A DNA stretch of 64,000 nucleotides. Origin: Paracoccus aurantiacus (GTDB lineage Bacteria > Pseudomonadota > Alphaproteobacteria > Rhodobacterales > Rhodobacteraceae). Shown one piece after another: positions 17,481 through 26,850 of the stretch. How positions within the stretch are numbered: the stretch's first letter is position 1; each line of letters starts with the position of its first letter. Position numbers and translations under genes: made by a program. The DNA lies in the NCBI RefSeq assembly GCF_007993065.1, contig NZ_VOPL01000001.1, positions 248,001 to 312,000 of the forward strand, given 5' to 3'. The notes below the pieces were generated by a model. The model was not told the DNA's origin and did no database searches. It saw nothing but the letters and a program-made list of their open reading frames with translations.

Positions 17481-18842
17481 ATGCCCGCAAACCTGACGCT
17501 CGACGCCCTGAAAGCCGCATGGGATGCGGGCGAGATCGACACCGTGGCCGTCGCCCTGATCGACATGCAGGGCCGCATGATGGGCAAGCGCTTCCACGTC
17601 CAGCACTTCCTTGATGCGCATGACGAAACCCATTGCTGCAACTATCTGTTGGCGACGGATTACGAGATGTTCACCGTCCCCGGCTATCAGGCCAGCAGTT
17701 GGGAAAAGGGCTATGGCGATTACGTCATGCGCCCTGATCTGTCCACGCTGCGCCGCCTGCCATGGGCGCCCGGCACGGCACTTTGCATGGCCGATCTGCT
17801 GGACCATCACAGCCATGAACCCGTCCCCCACGCGCCCCGCAATGTGCTGGCGCGTCAGGTCGCCCGCGCCCGCGAGATGGGGTTCGAACCGATGATGGCG
17901 ACCGAGCTTGAGTTCTTCATGTTCGAGGAAAGCTTCAAGGACCTGTTCGATCAGGGTTATCAGGGCATGACGCCCTCGGCCCGGTTCAACGTGGATTATG
18001 CGCTGACCGAAACCTCGGGGGATGAGGTGGTGATGCGCGCCCTGCGCAACGGGCTTTATGCCGCCGGCGTCCCCGTCGAATGCAGCAAGGGCGAAGCCGA
18101 ACGGGGCCAACACGAAATCAACGCGCGGTATTCGGATGCTCTGGATGCAGCCGATATGCATATTCTTATCAAGGCGGCGACGAAGGATATTGCGCGGGCT
18201 GCCGGGCGGTCGGCGACCTTCATGGCGAAATACAACCACGACAAGGTCGGCAGTTCGTCCCATGTCCATCAATCGCTGGCGAAGGACGGCCAGAACGTCT
18301 TTGTCGATGAGGCCGACGATCTGGGCATGTCGGATGTGATGAAATCCTATGTCGCGGGGCAATTGGCACATGCGTCTGCAATCACCCTTTTCCTTGCGCC
18401 TAACATCAACAGCTACAAACGCTTCGTCGCAGGCACCTTCGCCCCTACCCGCACGGTGTGGAGCGTGGATAACCGCACCGCCGGTTTCCGTCTGTGCGGC
18501 GAAAACACCAAGGGCGTCCGCATCGAATGCCGGATCGGCGGTGCCGATCTGAACCCCTATATGGCCTGCGCGGCGCTGCTGGCGGCGGGTCTGGACGGGA
18601 TCGAAAAGGGCATGACCCTTGGCCCCGCCTTCGCGGGCGATCTGTACCAGTCGAAGGACGCGCCGGAAATCCCGCGCACGCTTGGCGGGGCGGCGCAGGC
18701 GGCAATGGAATCGGACATGCTGAAAGCTGCCTTCGGTGCGGATGTGGTTGAACACTATCACCGCGCAGCACTTTGGGAGATAGAAGAGCAGAATCGCGTT
18801 GTCACCGATTGGGAGGTGATGCGCGGGTTCGAACGGTCTTAG
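17481..18842 (+). CDS. Glutamine-synthetase-like gamma-glutamyl-amine ligase (PuuA/IpuC-type)
   Basis: This 453-residue protein is a glutamine synthetase homologue of the gamma-glutamylpolyamine/amide synthetase branch, which ligates glutamate to an amine with ATP. Visible features are TELEFFMFEES (metal-binding Glu pair), the conserved AERGQHEIN, and KYNHDKVGSSSHVHQSL, where the His/Ser region binds glutamate and metal. NSYKRFVAGTFAPTRTVW and GVRIECRIGGADLNPYMA follow. The length and lack of the adenylylation-site region argue against biosynthetic GlnA. It is followed directly by ALDH and ADH genes, so the likely substrate is an amino alcohol (inference). Ethanolamine, alaninol and aminopropanol are all possible. 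Confidence 0.85.
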   Translation: MPANLTLDALKAAWDAGEIDTVAVALIDMQGRMMGKRFHVQHFLDAHDETHCCNYLLATDYEMFTVPGYQASSWEKGYGDYVMRPDLSTLRRLPWAPGTALCMADLLDHHSHEPVPHAPRNVLARQVARAREMGFEPMMATELEFFMFEESFKDLFDQGYQGMTPSARFNVDYALTETSGDEVVMRALRNGLYAAGVPVECSKGEAERGQHEINARYSDALDAADMHILIKAATKDIARAAGRSATFMAKYNHDKVGSSSHVHQSLAKDGQNVFVDEADDLGMSDVMKSYVAGQLAHASAITLFLAPNINSYKRFVAGTFAPTRTVWSVDNRTAGFRLCGENTKGVRIECRIGGADLNPYMACAALLAAGLDGIEKGMTLGPAFAGDLYQSKDAPEIPRTLGGAAQAAMESDMLKAAFGADVVEHYHRAALWEIEEQNRVVTDWEVMRGFERS

Positions 18843-18853
18843 GGAACATCAAG

Positions 18854-20242
18854 ATGTCAGGACAAATCCAACTGGTCTCGCCGGTCGATGGCAAGGTCTA
18901 TGTCACCCGCGACGTGCTGTCGCCGGATGCCGCGCGCGATGCCGTGGCCCGCGCCAAGGCCGCGCAGCCGGAATGGGCCGCACGGCCCCTGGACGAACGC
19001 ATCAAGCTGGTCGTGGCAGGCATCGACGCGCTGATCGCGATGAACGACGACATCGTGCCCGAACTCGCCCGGATGATGGGCCGCCCCGTCCGCTACGGCG
19101 GCGAAATGGGCGGCGTGCGCGAACGCACCGACTATCTGGCGCGCACCGCCGCCGATGTGCTCGCCCCCGATGTGGTCGAAGACAGCGGCGATTTCCGCCG
19201 CGAGTTGCGGCGCGTCCCGGTGGGCGTCGTCTTCGTGATCGCGCCTTGGAACTATCCATTCCTGACGGCGATCAACACGATTGTACCTGCGCTGATTGCA
19301 GGGAACGCTGTCATCCTGAAACATGCCAGCCAGACCCTTCTGGCGGGCGAACGGCTGGCAGAGGCCATGCACAAGGCGGGCGTCCCCGCCGATGTGTTCC
19401 AGAATGTCGTGCTGGATCATGCGACGACCGAGGCGCTGATTGCCGAACGCAACTTCGGCTTTGTGAACTTCACCGGATCGGTCGGCGGCGGTCGCGCCAT
19501 TGAACGCGCAGCCGCGGGTGGCTTTACCGGAACCGGGCTGGAACTGGGCGGCAAAGACCCCGGCTATGTCGCCGAGGATGCCGATCTGGATGCGGCGGTG
19601 AACGGGCTGATGGACGGGGCGATGTTCAATTCCGGCCAGTGCTGCTGCGGGATCGAACGGATCTATGTCCATGAAAGCCTGTATGACGATTTCGTTGCCA
19701 AGGCCGCCGATTGGGCGCGCACCCTGAAACTGGGCGATCCGACCGACCCGGCAACCACCATGGGACCGATGGCAAATACCCGTTTCGCCAAGGTCGTCCG
19801 CGATCAGGTGGCCGAGGCCGTGGCGGCAGGCGCCCGCCCACTGATCGACGCGGGCGAATTTCCGGCGGATGACGGCGGCGCATATCTGGCCCCGCAGGTG
19901 CTGGTCGATGTGACCCACGATATGCGGGTGATGCGCGAGGAAAGCTTCGGTCCGGTCGTCGGTATCATGCCAGTCAAGGACGACGCAGAAGCCATCGCGC
20001 TGATGAATGACAGCGACTACGGGTTGACGGCATCCATCTGGACGGCCGATCCCGACCGCGCGGCGGAAATCGGCAACCAGCTTGAGACCGGCACCGTCTT
20101 CATGAACCGCTGCGATTATCTGGACCCGGCCCTTTGCTGGACCGGCGTCAAGGATACGGGCCGGGGCGCCAGCCTGTCCTCGCTTGGGTTTCACGCCGTC
20201 ACGCGGCCCAAATCCTTCCATCTGAAAAAGGTGACACAATGA
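18854..20242 (+). CDS. NAD(P)-dependent aldehyde dehydrogenase
   Basis: This 462-residue ALDH-superfamily enzyme has IAPWNYPFLTAINTIVPALIAGNAV (cofactor region), FVNFTGSVGGGRAI, the general-base segment GLELGGKDPGYV, and the catalytic Cys in NSGQCCCGIERIYVHE. EESFGPVVGI is also present. It would oxidise an aldehyde made by the neighbouring alcohol dehydrogenase, possibly while the substrate is still gamma-glutamylated. The start at 18854 was chosen at the Met 11 bp after the ligase stop; the in-frame extension overlaps the ligase gene. Length is slightly short for ALDH (about 480-500). Confidence 0.9.
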   Translation: MSGQIQLVSPVDGKVYVTRDVLSPDAARDAVARAKAAQPEWAARPLDERIKLVVAGIDALIAMNDDIVPELARMMGRPVRYGGEMGGVRERTDYLARTAADVLAPDVVEDSGDFRRELRRVPVGVVFVIAPWNYPFLTAINTIVPALIAGNAVILKHASQTLLAGERLAEAMHKAGVPADVFQNVVLDHATTEALIAERNFGFVNFTGSVGGGRAIERAAAGGFTGTGLELGGKDPGYVAEDADLDAAVNGLMDGAMFNSGQCCCGIERIYVHESLYDDFVAKAADWARTLKLGDPTDPATTMGPMANTRFAKVVRDQVAEAVAAGARPLIDAGEFPADDGGAYLAPQVLVDVTHDMRVMREESFGPVVGIMPVKDDAEAIALMNDSDYGLTASIWTADPDRAAEIGNQLETGTVFMNRCDYLDPALCWTGVKDTGRGASLSSLGFHAVTRPKSFHLKKVTQ

Positions 20243-21405
20243 GCCTGCGCGCCAACTGGTCCTATCCGACCGCCATCAAATTCGGCGCGGGCCGCATTGC
20301 CGAACTGCCCGAACAATGCCGCGCGGCGGGCATCAGGAAGCCGCTGCTGGTCACCGACCGCGCACTTGCAACCCTGCCGATCACCGCGCAGGTTCTGGAA
20401 ATGCTGGACGCGGCGGGCCTTGGCCGGGCGATGTTTGCCGAGGTCGATCCGAACCCCAACGAAGGCAATATGGAAGCCGGCCTGACCGCCTATCGCGACG
20501 GTGGCCATGACGGGGTGATCTGCTTTGGCGGCGGCTCTGCGCTGGATCTGGGCAAGATGATCGCGCTGATGATCGACCAACCTGTCAGCGTCTGGGATCT
20601 GGAAGATATCGGCGACTGGTGGACCCGCGCCAATCCCGACACCATCGCGCCCATCATCGCAGTGCCGACGACCGCAGGCACCGGGTCAGAGGTCGGGCGC
20701 GCAGGCGTGCTGACCAACAGCGCGACGCATAAGAAGAAGATCATCTTCCACCCGAAACTGCTGCCCACCGTCACCATCTGCGACCCCGAACTGACCGTCG
20801 GCATGCCCCGCGCCATTACTGCAGGCACCGGCATGGACGCCTTCGCCCATTGTCTGGAGGCTTACAGCAGCCCATTCTACCACCCGATGAGCCAAGGCAT
20901 CGCGCTGGAAGGGCTGCGGCTCGTGAACGAGAACCTGCCCCGCGCCTATGCCGAACCGACCGATCTTGAAGCCCGCGCCAATATGATGAGCGCGGCGGCC
21001 ATGGGGGCCGTCGCCTTCCAGAAGGGCCTGGGCGCGATCCACAGCCTCAGCCATCCGGTCGGCGCGGTTTACGGCACGCATCATGGCACGACGAATGCCG
21101 TGGTCATGCCGATGGTGCTGGATTTCAACCGCCCCGCAATTGAAGACCACATCGCCCGCGCGGCGGATTACCTTGGCATCAAGGGCGGCTTTGACGGCTT
21201 CTATGCCCGCGTGCTGGAACTGCGCACGCTTCTGGACATCCCGCAAAACCTGACCGCCATGGGGGTCGAGGACAGCCGTCTTGACGATCTGACCGCCATG
21301 GCGCTGGAAGACCCGTCCTGCGGCGGCAACCCCATCGAGATGACGCGCGAGAATACCCGCGCGCTGTTCGAGGCCGCCATGCAGAATCCGCGCGGCACCG
21401 GCTGA
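20239..21405 (+). CDS. Iron-containing alcohol dehydrogenase
   Basis: This 388-residue protein is a group III (Fe-type) alcohol dehydrogenase. It has FGGGSALDLGKMIAL (NAD-binding), PTTAGTGSEVGRAGVL, and the metal-binding set AGTGMDAFAHCLEAY (Asp, His) plus GAIHSLSHPVGAVYGTHHG (two His). It would interconvert an alcohol and aldehyde using NAD(H). Its start overlaps the ALDH stop by 4 bases (ATGA), giving a tightly coupled ADH/ALDH pair. It is the last gene of the operon; a hairpin follows. Confidence 0.92.
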   Translation: MSLRANWSYPTAIKFGAGRIAELPEQCRAAGIRKPLLVTDRALATLPITAQVLEMLDAAGLGRAMFAEVDPNPNEGNMEAGLTAYRDGGHDGVICFGGGSALDLGKMIALMIDQPVSVWDLEDIGDWWTRANPDTIAPIIAVPTTAGTGSEVGRAGVLTNSATHKKKIIFHPKLLPTVTICDPELTVGMPRAITAGTGMDAFAHCLEAYSSPFYHPMSQGIALEGLRLVNENLPRAYAEPTDLEARANMMSAAAMGAVAFQKGLGAIHSLSHPVGAVYGTHHGTTNAVVMPMVLDFNRPAIEDHIARAADYLGIKGGFDGFYARVLELRTLLDIPQNLTAMGVEDSRLDDLTAMALEDPSCGGNPIEMTRENTRALFEAAMQNPRGTG

Positions 21406-21426
21406 AGCGGCAGCAGCGAGACGGAT

Positions 21427-21449
21427 GCCGCCGCATCGCGGGTGGCGGC
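21427..21449. terminator. Hairpin between convergent ADH and APC genes
   Basis: An 8-bp stem (GCCGCCGC / GGGTGGCGGC-type pairing, one G-T) sits between the two convergent stops. The T content downstream is modest. Confidence 0.5.
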
Positions 21450-21454
21450 TGTTC

Positions 21455-22882
21455 CTATTCGGCCGGCATCTCTGCGGTGTCGGTATGCCCGGTCGCGATT
21501 TCCGCTGCGATCATCGCGTCCGAGGCACCGGGGTGGCGAATTCTGCTCCACAGATAGAAACACAGGCCAAGGATCGACCAGCCACCGACGATGGCCCATT
21601 CATAGGGCCAGACGAGCGCGGCGGGGCTGCCGGGCATGTAAAGAACGATGATGCCAAGCGCGAGGATCAGCGCCCCCCAGCCGACAAGGCTGCCGTTCGC
21701 AACACGAAACGGGCGCGGCATGTCAGGCTCTCGGTGACGCAGCACGAGGAATGCGCCCGCGACCGCCGCATATGCAACGACGATGCCAAGCCCGCCCGCA
21801 TCGACCAGCCAGACAAGGGCCTGCCGGCCGAACAGAGGCGCGATGATGGACAGCGCGCCGACCATGAGGATCGCGTTCACCGGGGTCTTGTATCTGGGAT
21901 GCAGCTTGGCAAGAAACGGCGGCAGCATTTTGGCGTGGGCCATGGCATAGATTGCCCGGCTGCCGCCGATCAGGAAAGCGTTCCAGCTTGTGATGATGCC
22001 GCCAATTCCGGCAAGGATCAGCAGCTTGCCCGCCCAAGGCGACCCGAAAGCCGCGCTCATCGCATCGACCGTCGGAAGGTTTGCAGCCGAAGATTCCTCG
22101 GCCGAAAGCGCCAGCGAAACCGCAAGGACGATCCCCATATACCACGCCACCGCCATCAGCACCGAGATAATCAGAATGCGCCCGATCTGCTTGTAGGGCA
22201 GGTTGATCTCTTCCGCCGCCTGCGGGATCACGTCGAAGCCCACGAACATGAACGGGGTCATGATCAGCACGGCGAGGATGCCTTTGTAGCCGTCGGCGAA
22301 AAGCGGCTCCATATGTGCGCTCTCACCGCTGAAAAACGAGCCGGTGACGAGCATGATTCCGACGACAAGGATCAACAGCGTAACGACCTTTTGCAGCAGC
22401 GCCGATGACTTGATCCCGGTGATGTTCACCCATGTCATCACAACCGCCCCCGCAACGCCAACGGCGGCCCAGGTGAAATAGACGTCCCAGCCGGCGACGC
22501 TCCACATCAGGCCACGCTTGTAGCCGGGGAAAAGTTCCTCGATCACCGTTGGCAAGGCGACGGCCTCGAAGGCGACGACCGAAATATAGCCGAGGATGAT
22601 CGCCCAGGTGCATATGAACGAACCCGTCATTCCGAAAGCCCGGTGGCTATAGACATGTTCGCCGCCGGTCAGGGGCATGGCGGCGGCGAGTTCGGCATAG
22701 GTCAGCCCGATCAGGACGACCGCGAAGCCCCCGATCGCGAAGGCCGCCATCGCACCGAGCGAGCCTGCCGAATTGACCCAGTCGCCCGCCAGAACGACCC
22801 AGCCCCAACCGATCATCGCGCCAAATGCGAGCGCGAGAACCTCTTTTGAATCCAATACTCTGTCGAAATTTTTGTCAGCCAT
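21455..22882 (-). CDS. APC family amino acid/amine permease
   Basis: This 475-residue protein has about 12 membrane segments. It has the APC N-terminal pattern LALAFGAMIGWGWVVLAGDWV and FVGFDVIPQAAEEINLPYKQIGRI in the middle. APC permeases import amino acids, polyamines or ethanolamine by proton symport. The location next to the ligase/ALDH/ADH operon suggests it imports the same kind of amine (inferred). The ATG at 22882 follows GAGGG by 4 bp; the in-frame extension upstream lacks similarity. It is transcribed toward the ADH gene, so its expression is separate. Confidence 0.9.
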   Translation of the reverse strand: MADKNFDRVLDSKEVLALAFGAMIGWGWVVLAGDWVNSAGSLGAMAAFAIGGFAVVLIGLTYAELAAAMPLTGGEHVYSHRAFGMTGSFICTWAIILGYISVVAFEAVALPTVIEELFPGYKRGLMWSVAGWDVYFTWAAVGVAGAVVMTWVNITGIKSSALLQKVVTLLILVVGIMLVTGSFFSGESAHMEPLFADGYKGILAVLIMTPFMFVGFDVIPQAAEEINLPYKQIGRILIISVLMAVAWYMGIVLAVSLALSAEESSAANLPTVDAMSAAFGSPWAGKLLILAGIGGIITSWNAFLIGGSRAIYAMAHAKMLPPFLAKLHPRYKTPVNAILMVGALSIIAPLFGRQALVWLVDAGGLGIVVAYAAVAGAFLVLRHREPDMPRPFRVANGSLVGWGALILALGIIVLYMPGSPAALVWPYEWAIVGGWSILGLCFYLWSRIRHPGASDAMIAAEIATGHTDTAEMPAE

Positions 22883-23104
22883 GACACCCTCATGTCCAAT
22901 TTGTGGCGTAGCCGGTCTTGAAACGCGTCTTACTGAGAAATAACCGCAGATAATTTTCTGTCCCGGCATGAATCATAGTGTCCGAACGATCAAAGACGCA
23001 CAGAAAATGCCGCGTCGCAGTCGCATGCCCGTGGCGCGTTGCCGTTACGGCACGCTCGTGCATCCCGCCGGGGCGGACAAGCGGCTTGGGATAGGGAACG
23101 GAAC

Positions 23105-23129
23105 AAGGCCCCGCGCGGGGCGGGGCCTT
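23105..23129 (-). terminator. Terminator of the tctCBA operon
   Basis: A perfect 10-bp stem (AAGGCCCCGC / GCGGGGCCTT, 5-nt loop) lies 20 bp past the tctA stop. The T-rich tail on the minus strand (CTTGTTCC) is short. Confidence 0.65.
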
Positions 23130-23148
23130 CGGGGCGGGCGTTCCGCCC

Positions 23149-24675
23149 TCAGTCCTCGTTCAGTGACGGATCGGTTTCCGGCAGTGGCGGCTTTTTCAGC
23201 AGCCGGCGCAGGAAGATCGGTGCAACGAAACCAAGGATCGCAGCGATCCACAGACCAATCGCGATGGGGGTCGAGAAAAGATAGGTCCAGTCCCCGTTCG
23301 ACAGCACCATCGCGCGCCGCAGGTTATCCTCCATCGCATTGCCCAGCAGGATGCCAAGGATCACTGGAACCGTCGGCATGTCCAGCTTGCGCATCACATA
23401 GCCAAGGACACCGAAGCCGACCATCATCAGCATGTCGAAGCTGGAACCTGTCAACGAGTAGATGCCGACAAAGGCGATCATGGTCACGCCCGGCAGAAGA
23501 ACCCATGCCGGCACCGACAGGATATGCACGAAGACCTTCACCATCGGCACGTTCATCAGCAGCAGCACGACGTTCGCGATCAGAAGCGAGGCGATCAGCG
23601 ACCAGACGATCTCGGGGCGTTCGCTGAACAGCAGCGGACCCGGCGTGATGTTCAGCGTCAGCAACAGGGCCAGCAGCACAGCGGTCGTGCCCGATCCCGG
23701 AACGCCAAGCGTCAGCATCGGGACAAGCGCGCCACCTGCGGCGGCATTGTTCCCTGCCTCGGGTGCGGCGACGCCTTTCGGGTTTCCCTTGCCGAAGCTG
23801 TCCTTGTCACGCGCGACCGATTTCTCGGCCATATAGGCCAGGAAGGAGCCAAGCGAGGCACCCGCGCCCGGCAGGACGCCTGCGACGAAGCCGATGCCCG
23901 TGCCGCGCATCATCGCCCCGAAAGTGCGCTTCAGCATCTTCCAGGGGATCGTCAGCTTGCCCAGTTTCACACCGATGGCACTGTCCTTGCCATGCGTCTC
24001 GATGAAGAAGAACACCTCGGCAACGGCGAACAGGCCGACAATCGCGACGAGAAAGTCGATACCGTCCTGCAGATGCAGTTCGCCAAAGGTGAACCGCGGC
24101 ATCCCGGTCGACTTGTCCAGCCCGACCATCGCCAGCGCCAGACCTATGGCCGCCGACATCGCGGCCTTGGCCTGGTTGTTCGATCCCATTCCGCCAAGCG
24201 TGCAGAAGGCCAGCATGTAGAGCGCGAAATATTCTGCCGGGCCGAACTTGTAGGCAACGCCCGCAAGGTAAGGTGCAAAGATCATCAGCCCGATTGTGGC
24301 AAGGAAAGAGCCCGCGAAGGATGCCACACCCGACACGACAAGCGCCTCGCCCGCGAGGCCCTGGCGCGCCATGGGATAGCCGTCCAGCGTCGTCATCATC
24401 GCAGGCTCATCGCCCGGAATGTTCAGCAGAATCGACGAAATCCGGCCACCATACATGGCCCCGTAATAGACCGAGGTCAGCAGGACGAGCGCGGAAATCG
24501 CATCAAGACCCATTGAAAAGGAAATCGGAATAAGCAGTGCCACGCCATTCGACGGGCCAAGACCGGGCAGGGCGCCGATGATCGTTCCGACGAAAGCACC
24601 GATCACCGCGAGCAAAAGCGTAAAAGGCGTGAACGCGATGCCGAAGCCCATCGCGAGATTTGAAAGCATTTCCAT
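23149..24675 (-). CDS. tctA: Tripartite tricarboxylate transporter large permease (TctA)
   Basis: This 508-residue integral membrane protein has 11-12 hydrophobic segments. It shows the TctA hallmarks: GALPGLGPSNGVALLIPISF near the N-terminus, YGGRISSILLNIPGDEPAMMTTLDGYPMARQG, and a second repeat GVLPGAGASLGSFLAYMAEKSV. It is the pore subunit of a TTT transporter that imports citrate-like acids. A 3-bp gap separates it from tctB. The second copy of the inverted-repeat motif is intact. Confidence 0.95.
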   Translation of the reverse strand: MEMLSNLAMGFGIAFTPFTLLLAVIGAFVGTIIGALPGLGPSNGVALLIPISFSMGLDAISALVLLTSVYYGAMYGGRISSILLNIPGDEPAMMTTLDGYPMARQGLAGEALVVSGVASFAGSFLATIGLMIFAPYLAGVAYKFGPAEYFALYMLAFCTLGGMGSNNQAKAAMSAAIGLALAMVGLDKSTGMPRFTFGELHLQDGIDFLVAIVGLFAVAEVFFFIETHGKDSAIGVKLGKLTIPWKMLKRTFGAMMRGTGIGFVAGVLPGAGASLGSFLAYMAEKSVARDKDSFGKGNPKGVAAPEAGNNAAAGGALVPMLTLGVPGSGTTAVLLALLLTLNITPGPLLFSERPEIVWSLIASLLIANVVLLLMNVPMVKVFVHILSVPAWVLLPGVTMIAFVGIYSLTGSSFDMLMMVGFGVLGYVMRKLDMPTVPVILGILLGNAMEDNLRRAMVLSNGDWTYLFSTPIAIGLWIAAILGFVAPIFLRRLLKKPPLPETDPSLNED

Positions 24676-24678
24676 GAT

Positions 24679-25122
24679 CTAGAACCCCCAGCCAACGGGA
24701 AAACCGCGCAGGCTCAACCCGAGGATCAGGCGGAACATCACCCACAGCCCGATGCCGAGCCCGACACCCGTGATCGCGGAACGCATGGGGTTGCCGCCGA
24801 TCTGCCAGCTGAGGATGCCCGATGCGATTGCGGTGGGGATGATGAAGCCAAGCGGCGTGATCGCGTAGGCATATGCAATCAGCACAACAAGCGCGAGGCC
24901 GAGTTGCAGGACCATCGGTCCGGCGGGCCATTCCGCTTCGGGATCGGGGCGCAGGACCATCACCAACGCGCTGACGATCATCACGGTGGCGATCATGTAG
25001 GGGAACAGGCGCGGCCCGACAGGATCTGACATGAAGCTGGTCTGGATGCCATGCGCGCTGAGGATATACCCCAGCGCGATGACGATCATGACCGCTCCGA
25101 AGATGCGGTCGCCACGGATCAT
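24679..25122 (-). CDS. tctB: Tripartite tricarboxylate transporter small permease (TctB)
   Basis: This 147-residue protein has four hydrophobic segments, normal for TctB. It begins MIRGDRIFGAVMIVIALGYI, and SDPVGPRLFPYMIATVMI is the characteristic loop. It pairs with TctA in the membrane. Its start overlaps the tctC stop by 4 bases. Confidence 0.9.
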   Translation of the reverse strand: MIRGDRIFGAVMIVIALGYILSAHGIQTSFMSDPVGPRLFPYMIATVMIVSALVMVLRPDPEAEWPAGPMVLQLGLALVVLIAYAYAITPLGFIIPTAIASGILSWQIGGNPMRSAITGVGLGIGLWVMFRLILGLSLRGFPVGWGF

Positions 25123-26078
25123 TGCAGCAACCCGATCTCTTTGGCGATGCCCTGGATTTCGGCAACGTTCTCGGCAACGAATTTCTCGAAATCGGCGCCG
25201 TAGACGTTATAGGGGGCAAGGCCGTTGGCGGCCATTTCCTGCTTCCACTGCTCGCTGTCGCCGACCTGCTTCAGCCAGTCCACCCACTTGTTGTAATCTT
25301 CGTCGCTGATGCCTTTCGGAACGTAGATGCCACGCCAGTTCATCGCGGTGATGTCGATGCCCTGTTCCTTTGCGGTCGGCACATCCTCGAACCCCGCAAT
25401 GCGCTCGTCAGCCAGAACGGCCAGCGGGCGGACATCGCCGGATTTGATGAAGCCGGTGATCTCGGAAAGGTCGCCGGTCATCGCCTGCGCAAAGCCGCCG
25501 ACAGTCTGCGTGATCGCGTCAGCACCGCCGTCAAGACCGATATACTTGACCGCGCGCGCATCGCTGAAGCCGGCCTTGTCCAGCATCATCAGCACCTTGA
25601 GGTGGTCAAAGCCCCCGACGGCAGAGCCGCCGGCAAATGCGACCTTTGACGGGTCCGCCTTCACGGCATCGACCAGATCGGTCAGGCTTTGGAATTCACT
25701 GTCCTTGCCGACGACGATCACGCCCGGATCGCCGGCGATCGAGCCGACCCAGCGGACCTGATCGGCGGTGGCGCCGGCAAAGGCGTTTTCAGCCAGGCGG
25801 GTCGTGGTGGCCGAGGATGCCGCGACGAAGACCGTCGGGTCATCATTGCGATCCGCGACGATCTGCGAATAGGCGACGCCGCCGCCTGCGCCGGTCACGT
25901 TGGTGACCTGCACCATGTTCGGCACCAGCTTCAGTTCCGTCATGATGCGGCCGATCTGGCGGCAGGTGAAGTCCCAGCCGCCGCCCGGATTTGCGGGGGC
26001 GATGCATTCTTCTGCCATCGCGGGTGCTGCGGCCGTCATCATCAGCGCGGCAATGGCCGCGCGGCTCCAGTTATTCAT
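25119..26078 (-). CDS. tctC: Tripartite tricarboxylate transporter binding protein (TctC/Bug family)
   Basis: This 319-residue periplasmic binding protein has a Sec signal (about 1-23, ending APAMAEE). The mature part is Bug-like: CIAPANPGGGWDFTCRQIGRI, which is the ligand-loop PxxPGGGxD, and VTNVTGAGGGVAYSQIV. It captures a carboxylate and delivers it to TctAB. I placed the start at 26078, where AGGAT lies 5 bp upstream; the longer frame has no signal peptide. It is the first gene of tctCBA and is divergent from tctDE. Confidence 0.93.
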   Translation of the reverse strand: MNNWSRAAIAALMMTAAAPAMAEECIAPANPGGGWDFTCRQIGRIMTELKLVPNMVQVTNVTGAGGGVAYSQIVADRNDDPTVFVAASSATTTRLAENAFAGATADQVRWVGSIAGDPGVIVVGKDSEFQSLTDLVDAVKADPSKVAFAGGSAVGGFDHLKVLMMLDKAGFSDARAVKYIGLDGGADAITQTVGGFAQAMTGDLSEITGFIKSGDVRPLAVLADERIAGFEDVPTAKEQGIDITAMNWRGIYVPKGISDEDYNKWVDWLKQVGDSEQWKQEMAANGLAPYNVYGADFEKFVAENVAEIQGIAKEIGLLQ

Positions 26079-26184
26079 GGTATCCTCCCATCGGGTCCGC
26101 ACAAGAAGCGCGCGGACTTGCGATGCACAAAATTTGATGGAAAGCTGACATGAACCTGTCACGGATTGTTGAAAAGTTGCACGG
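26079..26184. promoter_or_regulatory. Divergent tctC/tctD control region with an inverted repeat
   Basis: This 106-bp gap carries both promoters. An inverted repeat TGACA-N6-TGTCA at 26146-26161 lies 24 bp before the tctD start, a plausible response-regulator or repressor site. No confident -35/-10 was seen. Confidence 0.45.
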
Positions 26185-26850
26185 ATGAGATTCCTGCTGG
26201 TCGAAGATAGCGACGAACTGGCCGCGGCCGTTGCGTCACGGCTGGGCCTTGACGGGCATGGCGTCGACCGCGCAGCGACCCTGTCAGAGGCAAGCGGATA
26301 TCTGGATGCGGCGCCCTACGATCTGATATTGCTGGATATTTCACTGCCAGACGGTGACGGCCGCGATTTTCTGGCGAAGGAAAGGCAGGCCCGCCGCGAC
26401 ACACCCGTCATCATGATGACGGCAAGCGCATCGCTCAGCGACAGGATCAGCACGCTGGATCAGGGGGCGGACGATTACATTACCAAACCCTTCGATTTCG
26501 CCGAGCTTCAGGCCCGTTGTCGCGCCGTTCTGCGTCGTCATGCAGGCGCTGCCGACAGCCGGCAGCGCTTCGCGGGCTTTACCTTCGACGGTCTGGCCGC
26601 GACCGTGACGGTGGGCGATGAGATCCGCGAACTTCGCGCGCGAGAGCTGCGCCTGCTGGAAATATTCCTGTCGCGCCCCGGCCAGACCTATTCGAAATCT
26701 CACCTGATCGACCGCCTGTTCTCGTTCGACGAAGAGGTCAGCGATAACGCGATCGAGGTTTACGTCGGCAGGCTTCGCCGCAAGCTTGAAGGGTCGGGCG
26801 CGAAGCTGGAGACATTGCGCGGCGTCGGTTATCGGCTGATCCCGGAATGA
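26185..26850 (+). CDS. tctD: Response regulator, OmpR family (TctD-like)
   Basis: This 221-residue regulator has a receiver domain with acidic residues E7/D8, phospho-acceptor Asp51 (LLLDISLPDGDG) and Lys101 (YITKPFDF). A winged-helix OmpR domain follows, with ELRARELRLLEIFLSRPGQTYSK and SDNAIEVYVGRLRRKLEGSGAKL. In TctDE systems it activates the tricarboxylate transporter operon, which is divergent here. It overlaps tctE by 4 bases. Confidence 0.93.
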   Translation: MRFLLVEDSDELAAAVASRLGLDGHGVDRAATLSEASGYLDAAPYDLILLDISLPDGDGRDFLAKERQARRDTPVIMMTASASLSDRISTLDQGADDYITKPFDFAELQARCRAVLRRHAGAADSRQRFAGFTFDGLAATVTVGDEIRELRARELRLLEIFLSRPGQTYSKSHLIDRLFSFDEEVSDNAIEVYVGRLRRKLEGSGAKLETLRGVGYRLIPE

